Source: an uncultured Dorea sp. (GTDB lineage Bacteria > Bacillota > Clostridia > Lachnospirales > Lachnospiraceae). Taken from it: a DNA stretch of 18,002 nucleotides. A program made the position numbers and the translations under genes. Every line of letters starts with the position of its first letter. The stretch's first letter is position 1. Below, piece after piece: positions 5,295 through 12,154 of this stretch. The stretch is taken from the NCBI GenBank assembly GCA_948844705.1, contig CAQNVT010000206.1, positions 1 to 18,002 of the forward strand. The letters are read 5' to 3'. Under the pieces are notes generated by a model. The model made no database searches. It worked only from the letters and a program-made list of their open reading frames with translations, and had not been told where the DNA came from.

Positions 5295-7700
5295 TTATCC
5301 TTTCTCTGTCTCTGCCTGACACAATGCATCCGCCTCATCCTCACAGCCAAAAATGATCCCGTATACTTTAATCCACTCGTTTCGTCCTTTTTTCGTTTTT
5401 TCCAGAGAAGAACGATCGACAAACAACGGGATATCCAATTCGTCTAAGTACTCGGCTGCCTCTATATATTTTTCTAAATCCGCTTCACCGTCTTTTGCCG
5501 GAAGAATCTCCGCGGGCATGACGGCCAGGTCACATTTTGCTTTGACAAACGCTTTATATTTCATATTATTATATGTACCGCCAAATGTAATCTTTTTATC
5601 CTGAAAAAGTTTCTGTACATTTTCCGTCTCACATTCCTCCTCCTTCATACCCAGCAGGGCAATATTTTCTAATTGTCCCATGTCATCCATCCACTGGAGT
5701 GCATCCCGGGACGCTACATACGCATGAAAGGATTCGCCCGACTCTTTATCCGGCTGTCTGATTACCACCATTTCCTTGTCAAGCCCTGCCGGAATCTCTG
5801 CATCGTACGGTACGACCAGATACCGGAGAATCTCTTTGCCGTACAGCTTAAGGTCCTTATCTATATCTACGCCAAGATCAATCTCTATGCAGGTAATGCC
5901 GCCTTCATACTTAAAAATCTTATAATACTCGGCCTCCTCTGCCTTCGTCTCTTCTGCGAATGTAAGTCCGGCAATCTTCGGCGCTTCCTTGCTTAATTCT
6001 GTCGCCGACAGCTTACCTGCTGCCGCCTGCTCCGAGGCATCGCCGCCTGACGCACCCTCTATATATACAAAAATACTGTATATAATCTCATGAGCCGCCG
6101 ACATCCTTGTCGTACACCCAATAATCGTATTGTTCTGATTGAGCTGCACCGGTATCTCAAAGGTTGAAGTACCCGCCGTATTCACGCCGTAATATGTGCT
6201 CCCGTCCGCCTTGACATAGCTGTATGCACCGCTGCCAAAAACAATTGTTGCGTAGGCCTGCCCGCCTCTGACCACAACCTTCGGACAGCTTATGGAAACT
6301 CTTCCTGTTCCTCCCGAGAAGCTGAATTGGTCCGGAGTATAGGTTCCGTCTGCCAGATTTATCGAGCTGTTAACACCGGCCGTGCTTCCGCCGACGGTTG
6401 CGCTCCATGAAGAATTATTGCTTCCCGTACCTCCGCCCTGATTTCCGGTGCCGCTTCCGGTATTGCCTGTACTGCCGCCCTGATTTCCGGTATTACTGCC
6501 CTGATTTTCTCCTCCCAGCGAGATGAGTGTATCCTTCTTAAACGTCAGGGTCCGGTCGTACCATACTTTATTTTTCGTAGAATACGCCGCAACCGCAATC
6601 GGAGCATCGATGCTTTCCAAATTCAGAGTATAAGTATATTTACCATTCTTATCTGCCGCAAACGGTATCCATTCCGACCGGGCCGCACCTGCCGCTTCCA
6701 CGGCTGTTCCGAGATACAGGTATCCATAGCCCGTTCCGCTTAAGGTAATCACTGCGGAAATTTTCTTGCTCTTTACCGTCAGCGTACAATCTGTCACTCT
6801 GAACATAGCCGCGCTGGAATCTACTCCGATAGAGTATTTCCCGTCCTTTAACATGGAGGCGCCTGGTTTTTCATCCCCCGGCTTATTATCACCCGGTTTA
6901 TTATCGCCCGGTTTATCATTATCCTCCTTATCATTTCCGGTATCTTCCGAAATAGAAATCGTTATCTGATAATCAACCCAGTGAGGATCGCTCATAGCCG
7001 TCGTATAGCCGCTGATATCCGTTATTCCGTTGATCTTAACCGGCACCTCTGCCTGAGCCTTTCCGTCCACAACCGACATTTCATATTCGATGCAGCCGAC
7101 TTTTATCCTTGTATAATTTTTACTACTGAATTGGATAATTCCATATGCCTTTCCACCTGCAACTCTTACTCCGCCGCATGTAATCTTTACCTTGCCGGTT
7201 CCTCCGCTATAACTGAACTGACCCTCCCCGAGCACGTAATTCCCGTCGGCAAGTGTGGTGCTGTTATCGACCGGCGCCTGTTCGGTTCCGGACTGAGCAG
7301 GTTCCTCCGACTGAAGCTCCAAAGGTCCGGCTTTTTCCTCCTGTGTTCCCGGAGATACCGATTCTGCCGAACTGCCGGACACTGCTTCCTCCCCGGCCGG
7401 CTTCTCACCTTCTGCAGGCTGCTGCACCTCCTCCGCAGATGTCTGCTCTTCTTCTGCAGGCATCTGCTCCTCCTCCGCAGGCTCTTTAACCTCTGCAGGC
7501 GGTTGCTCCTCTTCTCCCGGCAGCTGCTCTTCCTCTGCGGGCATTTGCCCCGTCTCTGCAGGCATTTGCTCCTCCTGTATGATTTCCGGCGTCGGTGCCG
7601 CTTCCTCTGCTGATACGTCTATACCGCATCCTGCCGCACAAGATATCAGCATGGCCGCTGTCAGCAGCCCTGACAGTCCTTTTCGCATCCACATTTTCAT
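5295..7700 (-). CDS. Large surface lipoprotein: repeat stalk, three NEAT-like modules and an orphan binding-protein N-lobe; probable corrinoid receptor
   Basis: First gene after the cobalamin riboswitch; 801 residues from the ATG at 7700. That start is chosen because GAAGG lies 5 bases upstream and AAAGGAG 11; the GTG at 7712 touches the latter. Numbered from 7700: a signal peptide with lipobox LISC near 18-21 (or AAGC just after), an acidic Pro/Glu/Gln repeat (about 42-104), module 1 (149-249), a GDNKPGDNKPG linker, module 2 (284-389), a Gly/Ser/Asn linker, module 3 (448-548), then residues 566-801. Modules 1 and 3 are clearly related (LADG-Y, FS-GGTG, TTxMS near their ends). All three resemble NEAT-type Ig-fold ligand-binding domains, though I cannot confirm the family. 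The last ~235 residues match only the N-lobe of the next gene's protein and stop at EWIKVYGII plus a short acidic tail. Capture and hand-over of corrinoids at the surface is inferred. Confidence 0.85.
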   Translation of the reverse strand: MKMWMRKGLSGLLTAAMLISCAAGCGIDVSAEEAAPTPEIIQEEQMPAETGQMPAEEEQLPGEEEQPPAEVKEPAEEEQMPAEEEQTSAEEVQQPAEGEKPAGEEAVSGSSAESVSPGTQEEKAGPLELQSEEPAQSGTEQAPVDNSTTLADGNYVLGEGQFSYSGGTGKVKITCGGVRVAGGKAYGIIQFSSKNYTRIKVGCIEYEMSVVDGKAQAEVPVKINGITDISGYTTAMSDPHWVDYQITISISEDTGNDKEDNDKPGDNKPGDNKPGDEKPGASMLKDGKYSIGVDSSAAMFRVTDCTLTVKSKKISAVITLSGTGYGYLYLGTAVEAAGAARSEWIPFAADKNGKYTYTLNLESIDAPIAVAAYSTKNKVWYDRTLTFKKDTLISLGGENQGSNTGNQGGSTGNTGSGTGNQGGGTGSNNSSWSATVGGSTAGVNSSINLADGTYTPDQFSFSGGTGRVSISCPKVVVRGGQAYATIVFGSGAYSYVKADGSTYYGVNTAGTSTFEIPVQLNQNNTIIGCTTRMSAAHEIIYSIFVYIEGASGGDASEQAAAGKLSATELSKEAPKIAGLTFAEETKAEEAEYYKIFKYEGGITCIEIDLGVDIDKDLKLYGKEILRYLVVPYDAEIPAGLDKEMVVIRQPDKESGESFHAYVASRDALQWMDDMGQLENIALLGMKEEECETENVQKLFQDKKITFGGTYNNMKYKAFVKAKCDLAVMPAEILPAKDGEADLEKYIEAAEYLDELDIPLFVDRSSLEKTKKGRNEWIKVYGIIFGCEDEADALCQAETEKG
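7389..7577 (-). repeat. Degenerate Pro/Glu/Gln heptad-like coding repeat
   Basis: Inside the surface lipoprotein gene, units of the form MPAEEEQ, LPGEEEQ, MPAEEEQ and QPAEGEK recur about every 6-10 residues, encoded by related TCTGCAGGC/CTCCTC-rich DNA on the plus strand. It forms an extended, strongly acidic stalk that would hold the binding modules away from the membrane. Such tracts can vary in copy number between strains. Confidence 0.7.
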
Positions 7701-7806
7701 AAATTCCTTCACTCCTTTGCCTTTTTAATATATGCCAGCCATATCTTTGTCTTAGAACACACTTTCACCGATTAGATTGCGCACATACTGGGCGCACATA
7801 AAGAAT

Positions 7807-7835
7807 ATGCCTGCTTTCTTTCTGAAAACAGGCAT
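7807..7835 (-). promoter_or_regulatory. GC-containing hairpin in the leader, downstream of the riboswitch
   Basis: On the minus-strand RNA, AUGCCUGUUUUC (7824-7835) pairs with GAAAGCAGGCAU (7807-7818), a 12-bp stem with one G-U pair and a 5-base loop. It follows the A/T-rich hairpin at 7842-7865 and precedes the first start codon by about 105 bases. It is followed by a U-rich but not continuous tract, so it may be a second terminator or an RNA-stability element. Confidence 0.45.
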
Positions 7836-7839
7836 CACC

Positions 7840-7865
7840 AAAAAACTATGAAAACTCATAGTTTT
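7840..7865 (-). terminator. Candidate riboswitch-controlled terminator
   Basis: The minus-strand RNA folds AAAACUAUGA against UCAUAGUUUU (10 bp, 4-base loop), and the right arm runs into a string of six U. It lies 46 bases after the riboswitch closing stem and well before the gene, the normal place for a cobalamin-riboswitch expression platform. The stem is AU-rich, so termination strength is uncertain. Confidence 0.5.
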
Positions 7866-7911
7866 AATCTCTTTACATGAAACCACTTTCGTCGGAAGCT
7901 GTTCATCAACA

Positions 7912-8086
7912 TTTCCAGCAGGTTTCCTGGCTTACAGATCATCGCCTGGCCGCACCTTCTCACATATCTTTATGCAATGGCATCCCGCAGCCGCGCTCCC
8001 TGCTCACAGTGACCGGATCGCTCAGGACTTACACCTGATTCCCTTTTAACCTGACAGAAGCAATAGCTTCTGCCCGGCACTGGAAA
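7912..8086 (-). ncRNA. Cobalamin (adenosylcobalamin-type) riboswitch
   Basis: The minus strand carries the class hallmarks in order. The closing stem pairs TTTCCAG (8080-8086) with CTGGAAA (7912-7918). GGTTAAAAGGGAA is followed by CAGGTGTAAGTCCTGAGC, then CACTGTGAGCAGGGAGC, a GATGCCATTGC hairpin, and the B12 box AAGCCAGGAAACCTGCT at 7917-7933. The L5 loop CCATT (7976-7980) can pair with AGTGG (7883-7887) in the loop of a hairpin just downstream (7879-7890), the position of the L5-L13 kissing contact. It precedes the surface lipoprotein and transporter genes and should reduce their expression when cobalamin is plentiful. It shows directly that this operon belongs to corrinoid metabolism. Confidence 0.95.
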
Positions 8087-8114
8087 CTTTTCATATATTT
8101 AACATATTTGTATG

Positions 8115-8143
8115 ATTATAACAAATCTCCGGATCAATTACAA
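8115..8143 (-). promoter_or_regulatory. Promoter of the cobalamin-uptake operon
   Basis: On the minus strand TTGTAA (8138-8143), 17 bases, then TATAAT (8115-8120). The predicted start near 8108 is about 20 bases before the riboswitch closing stem. No other comparable hexamer pair is present between the serA stop and the riboswitch. Confidence 0.7.
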
Positions 8144-8147
8144 TCTG

Positions 8148-8162
8148 TTTTTACTACGTCCC
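8148..8162 (-). repeat. Partial copy of the 1845-1929 palindromic element
   Basis: The minus strand reads GGGACGTAGTAAAAA, 14 bases of which are identical to one arm of the palindrome core at 1865-1908. As in that copy, it lies just after the stop codon of a minus-strand gene (serA). The opposite arm is missing, so it is a half-site or decayed copy and cannot form the long hairpin. Confidence 0.6.
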
Positions 8163-8168
8163 TAACTA

Positions 8169-9332
8169 TTATCCGATCACCCGGACTCTTAATACTTCTT
8201 TTACATTTTCAAGATCCTGCGCCACTCTTTCCGGCACCTTGGAATCTATATCAATCATTGTATAGGCATATTTGCCTTTGCTTTTATTTGTCATATCAGC
8301 AATATTCATGTTATCATCTGCGAGGATCTTCGTAAACTGTCCGATCATGTTCGGAACATTCCTGTGCAGCAGAAGGATCCTCGTATTTTCTCCCCGCATT
8401 CCCATATCGCAGTTGGGATAATTTACGGAATTGTGAATATTGCCGTTCTCCAGGTAGTCTTTTACCTGCCTGACCGCCATCTTTGCGCAGTTATCCTCTG
8501 CCTCCTCTGTCGAAGCTCCGAGATGAGGAATTACGATCGCCCCTTTTACCCCGGCAATCACCGGTGTCGGGAAATCGGTCACATAATGCTTTACTTTTCC
8601 GGACAGAAGCGCATCCACCATGGCCTCCTCATCTACCAGTACGTCTCTTGGAAAGTTAAGCATGACAACACCGTCCTTCATCAGGCTGACGGCTCCTTTA
8701 TCGATCATGCCCTTCGTGCTGTCCATGGCCGGCACGTGGATCGTGATATAATCGCAGTCCTTGTAGATTTCATCTGCCGTCTTGGCATGGTGGATGCTTC
8801 TCGACAGTCTCCATGCAGAGTCTACGGATACATACGGATCATAGCCGTATACGTCCATGCCCAGGTTTGCAGCCGCATTGGCAACCAGCACTCCGATAGC
8901 GCCAAGGCCGATCACTCCGAGCTTCTTTCCCTCCAGCTCGCATCCGGCAAATGCCTTCTTTGCCTTCTCCGCATCCCTGGCAATATTGCCGTCCTCTTCA
9001 TTCTCCTGCACCCAGTTGATTCCTCCGATAATATCTCTGGACGCAAGAAGCATTCCGGCAAGCACAAGCTCCTTTACGCCGTTGGCATTCGCCCCCGGCG
9101 TGTTAAACACGACGATACCTTCCTCCGCGCACCGGTCAAGAGGAATGTTGTTTACCCCGGCTCCGGCTCTTCCGATCGCCTTAAGCTTCCTTCCGAATTC
9201 CATCTCATGCATTACGGCGCTTCTTACAAGAATCGCATCCGCCTTATCCGGCGTGCTGACCGGCGCATATTCTGCGGTAAATTTTTCTAACCCTACGTCC
9301 GAGATCGGATTTAAACAGTGATAGCTATACAT
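8169..9332 (-). CDS. serA: D-3-phosphoglycerate dehydrogenase, short ACT-domain type
   Basis: SerA oxidises 3-phosphoglycerate to 3-phosphohydroxypyruvate, the first step of serine synthesis. The 387-residue protein has GRAGAGVNNIPLD near the substrate loop, the NAD-binding GLGAIG at 142-147, the catalytic-region R229 in NFPRDV, H270 in PHLGAST and a C-terminal ACT domain (about 315-387, LLLHRNVPNMIGQFTKIL) for allosteric control. The canonical block DVFPTEP between R and H reads DFPTP (253-257), so the usual catalytic Glu is absent from that position. I believe this is shared by a clade of anaerobe SerA proteins rather than a defect here. It starts 2 bases after the serC stop, with GAGGAG inside serC. 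No clear terminator follows before the cobalamin operon promoter. Confidence 0.93.
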   Translation of the reverse strand: MYSYHCLNPISDVGLEKFTAEYAPVSTPDKADAILVRSAVMHEMEFGRKLKAIGRAGAGVNNIPLDRCAEEGIVVFNTPGANANGVKELVLAGMLLASRDIIGGINWVQENEEDGNIARDAEKAKKAFAGCELEGKKLGVIGLGAIGVLVANAAANLGMDVYGYDPYVSVDSAWRLSRSIHHAKTADEIYKDCDYITIHVPAMDSTKGMIDKGAVSLMKDGVVMLNFPRDVLVDEEAMVDALLSGKVKHYVTDFPTPVIAGVKGAIVIPHLGASTEEAEDNCAKMAVRQVKDYLENGNIHNSVNYPNCDMGMRGENTRILLLHRNVPNMIGQFTKILADDNMNIADMTNKSKGKYAYTMIDIDSKVPERVAQDLENVKEVLRVRVIG

Positions 9333-9334
9333 AA

Positions 9335-10417
9335 TTACAGATTCTCCTCCTCAAACCTTTTCATAAATTCCACCAGAGCCTTAACACCCTCGGCCGGCAT
9401 TGCATTATAAATACTTGCACGCATACCGCCTACCGTACGGTGTCCCTTAAGGCTCACAAGCCCGGCTTCCTTCGCCTCTTTTACAAATTTTGCTTCCAGC
9501 TCCTCATCTCCGATGACAAAGGGAACATTCATAAGCGAACGGTCCTTCTTAACGACCGTTCCCCGGAACATTTTGCTCTGATCCAGGTAGTCATAGAGAA
9601 TTTTTGCCTTTTTCTCGTTATGCTCCTTCATCGCCACAAGGCCGCCCTGCTTTTTCAGCCATTTGAACACCTTGCCGCAAATGTAAATGCCGTATGCCGG
9701 CGGAGTATTATAAAGAGAGCCCGCATCTGCATGTGTCTTATACTTCAGCATGGTCGGAGTTCCCGGAAGCACCTCGTCTGTGATCAGGTCCTTTCTGATG
9801 ATCACAATAACCGTTCCGGCCGGCCCCACATTTTTTTGCACGCCGCCGTGAATGACTCCGTATTTCGTCACGTCATGGGGCTCCGATAAGAAGCAGGAGG
9901 ACACGTCAGCAACCAGCGTCTTTCCCTTCGTATCCGGAAGCTCCTTGTATTTCGTTCCGTAGATCGTATTATTTTCACAGATATATACATAGTCTGCATC
10001 CTCGGAAACCGGAAGATCCGAAACATTCGGAATGTAGGAAAATGTCTTGTCGGCAGACGATGCTATCACATTGACCTTGCCGTATTTTTCTGCCTCCTGC
10101 GCCGCCTTTTTCGCCCACTGTCCCGTCACGATATAATCCGCGACGCCGTTTTTCATCAGATTCATCGGAATCATGGCAAACTGCTGGGAAGCGCCGCCCT
10201 GCAAAAACAGCACCTCGTAGTCGTCCGGGATTTTCATAAGCTCACGGAGATCCGCCTCGGCCTCGTCAATAATATTCTGGAAATCCTTTGAGCGGTGACT
10301 CATTTCCATCACGGACATACCGGTTCCTCTGTAGTCTAACATCTCCTGTGCTGCTTCCCTTAATACTTCCTCCGGCAATACTGCCGGTCCTGCTGAAAAA
10401 TTATACACTCTGCTCAT
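9335..10417 (-). CDS. serC: Phosphoserine aminotransferase
   Basis: SerC is a PLP enzyme that transfers the amino group of glutamate to 3-phosphohydroxypyruvate, the product of SerA encoded directly downstream; the family can also act in pyridoxal phosphate synthesis. The 360-residue protein starts MSRVYNFSAGPAVLPEEVL, with MSHRSKDF, LFLQGGASQQFAMIPMNL (phosphate/PLP loop), VADVSSCFLSEP and HGGVQKNVGPAG, where K195 is the expected Schiff-base lysine. HRTVGGMRASIYNA near the end is the usual substrate-binding Arg region. I chose ATG at 10417 because GGAGG lies 7 bases upstream; the ATG at 10423 is only 1 base from it. The gap to ilvB is 24 bases. Confidence 0.95.
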   Translation of the reverse strand: MSRVYNFSAGPAVLPEEVLREAAQEMLDYRGTGMSVMEMSHRSKDFQNIIDEAEADLRELMKIPDDYEVLFLQGGASQQFAMIPMNLMKNGVADYIVTGQWAKKAAQEAEKYGKVNVIASSADKTFSYIPNVSDLPVSEDADYVYICENNTIYGTKYKELPDTKGKTLVADVSSCFLSEPHDVTKYGVIHGGVQKNVGPAGTVIVIIRKDLITDEVLPGTPTMLKYKTHADAGSLYNTPPAYGIYICGKVFKWLKKQGGLVAMKEHNEKKAKILYDYLDQSKMFRGTVVKKDRSLMNVPFVIGDEELEAKFVKEAKEAGLVSLKGHRTVGGMRASIYNAMPAEGVKALVEFMKRFEEENL

Positions 10418-10441
10418 TTTCATTCCTCCACTTCTATCTGG

Positions 10442-12127
10442 CTAATTGTTTTCCTTCTCCTGTAAATCCTTCTCGTCAAACACCTCACGGATTGATGCTC
10501 CCGGAGCCACCATCGGCCATACCTTGTCATCACAGTCGATCTGACAGTCGATCACCACCGGCCGGTTAAGCGTGAGCGCTTCCGCAAATGCTTCCGCGAA
10601 CTCCTCCTTTGTCGCCGCGCGGATACCGACAGCGCCCATGGCCTCTGCAAGCTTCACAAAGTCCACGGCATCATTCAGCACCGTCGCAGAATATCTCTGT
10701 CCGTAGAACAGATTCTGCCACTGGCGCACCATACCGAGCACATGGTTGTTGATCACGACCTGGATCACCGGAATATTATGGCGTACCGCCGTCGCAATCT
10801 CATTCATATTCATGCGGAAGCATCCGTCTCCGGCAATATTAACCACCGTTTTATCCGGCATACCCGTCTTCGCTCCGAGAGACGCGCCAAGGCCGTAGCC
10901 CATCGTTCCGAGACCTCCTGAGGTCAGGAAGGTTCTCGGCTTCGTATACTTATAATACTGTGCCGCCCACATCTGATGCTGTCCTACCTCTGTGACAATC
11001 ACCGCCTCACCCTTCGTCTGGCGGTAAATCTCCTCCACGACATAAGGCCCTGTCAAAATATCCGGATGATAGGAAAGGGGATACCTCTCTTTATAGTCCA
11101 TAATTGTCCGGATCCATTCCGTATGATTCTGCTGCGGAAGTCTTTCATTCAAAATCTCAAGAATTACTTTAATGTCGCCGACAACACCTTCCGTGATCAG
11201 CACATTTTTATTCATCTCCGCCTCATCCACATCAAACTGCAGAATCTTCGCATTGTCTGCAAATTTTTTTGCGTTACCGGTCACGCGGTCGCTGAACCTT
11301 GCCCCAACCACGATCAGAAGATCACATTCGCTGACTCCGTAGTTGGAGGTTTTCGTCCCATGCATGCCGAGCATTCCCGTATAAAGCGGGTCCGTTCCGG
11401 GAAATGCGCCCTTACCCATCAGACTGTCGGTTACCGGTGCGTCCACCCTCTTTACAAATGTACGAAGCTCCTCGCTTGCTCCTGAGAGCACGGCTCCGCC
11501 GCCCACGAAAATGTAAGGCTTCTCTGCCTTCTCAATCATGGACAGTGCTTTTGCAATATCTTCCTCACACACTGTTTTCTTCGGCTTTACCTCCGGGATC
11601 TCTGCCCGTTCGTACTCCGCCCTGTTGGCCGTAACATCCTTCGGTATATCGATGAGAACCGGTCCCGGGCGTCCCTTCTTTGCGATAACAAAAGCCTTCC
11701 TTATCGTCTCCGCCAGATCACTTACATCCTTTACAATATAATTATGCTTTGTGATCGGCATTGTGATTCCTGCGATGTCAATCTCCTGAAAGCTGTCCTT
11801 TCCAAGAAGCGCCACGCCTACATTACAGGTGATCGCCACGACCGGAATCGAATCCATATACGCGGTTGCGATCCCGGTAACAAGATTGGTTGCTCCCGGT
11901 CCGCTTGTCGCAAAGCACACGCCCACCTTGCCGGTTGCTCTCGCATAACCGTCCGCAGCGTGAGCCGCTCCCTGCTCGTGCGATGTAAGAATATGGGTTA
12001 TCTCATCACTATGCTTATATAATTCATCATATACATTCAAAATTGCCCCGCCCGGATATCCGAATACGGTATCCACGCCCTGCTCCTTCAGGCATTCAAT
12101 AACAATTTCTGATCCTGTCAGCTGCAT
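10442..12127 (-). CDS. ilvB: Acetolactate synthase, large (catalytic) subunit
   Basis: This thiamine diphosphate enzyme condenses two pyruvates to acetolactate, or pyruvate and 2-oxobutyrate to acetohydroxybutyrate, in valine, leucine and isoleucine synthesis. The 561-residue length is standard. VFGYPGGAILNVYDEL is followed by the catalytic E51 in SHEQGAAHAADGYAR, then ATSGPGATNLVTG, the FAD-binding central domain, and the diphosphate/metal motif GDGCFRMNMNEIATA with NNHVLGMVRQWQ. These distinguish biosynthetic AHAS from other pyruvate-ThDP enzymes. AAGGAG lies 11 bases before ATG 12127. It follows ilvD by 27 bases and precedes serC. No small regulatory subunit gene (ilvN/ilvH) is in the window; it may lie elsewhere. 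Confidence 0.95.
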   Translation of the reverse strand: MQLTGSEIVIECLKEQGVDTVFGYPGGAILNVYDELYKHSDEITHILTSHEQGAAHAADGYARATGKVGVCFATSGPGATNLVTGIATAYMDSIPVVAITCNVGVALLGKDSFQEIDIAGITMPITKHNYIVKDVSDLAETIRKAFVIAKKGRPGPVLIDIPKDVTANRAEYERAEIPEVKPKKTVCEEDIAKALSMIEKAEKPYIFVGGGAVLSGASEELRTFVKRVDAPVTDSLMGKGAFPGTDPLYTGMLGMHGTKTSNYGVSECDLLIVVGARFSDRVTGNAKKFADNAKILQFDVDEAEMNKNVLITEGVVGDIKVILEILNERLPQQNHTEWIRTIMDYKERYPLSYHPDILTGPYVVEEIYRQTKGEAVIVTEVGQHQMWAAQYYKYTKPRTFLTSGGLGTMGYGLGASLGAKTGMPDKTVVNIAGDGCFRMNMNEIATAVRHNIPVIQVVINNHVLGMVRQWQNLFYGQRYSATVLNDAVDFVKLAEAMGAVGIRAATKEEFAEAFAEALTLNRPVVIDCQIDCDDKVWPMVAPGASIREVFDEKDLQEKENN

Positions 12128-12154
12128 ATTTTCATCTTCTCCTTGCCTGTTTCC

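Noticed and set aside
7389..7577. CRISPR-like or tandem satellite repeat
   Set aside because: Units are in frame, degenerate and encode an acidic Pro/Glu stalk; there are no spacers of even length and no cas genes.
6981..7613. 210-residue plus-strand frame, Leu/Arg/Cys-rich, opposite the surface lipoprotein
   Set aside because: Its repeats are only the reverse complement of the acidic Pro/Glu repeat; no start signal.
1928..8143. Heme or siderophore uptake operon
   Set aside because: The transporter families would allow it, but the complete cobalamin riboswitch in the leader makes corrinoid uptake the better reading.
7713..8168. Hidden small gene in the 456-base gap before the surface lipoprotein
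   Set aside because: The gap is explained by the promoter, cobalamin riboswitch and leader hairpins. The only open frame there, on the plus strand at 8108-8335, overlaps the serA 3' end and lacks a binding site.
8364..9290. 308-residue plus-strand open frame opposite serA
   Set aside because: Antisense to a confident enzyme gene, with no recognisable domain; explained by codon composition of serA.
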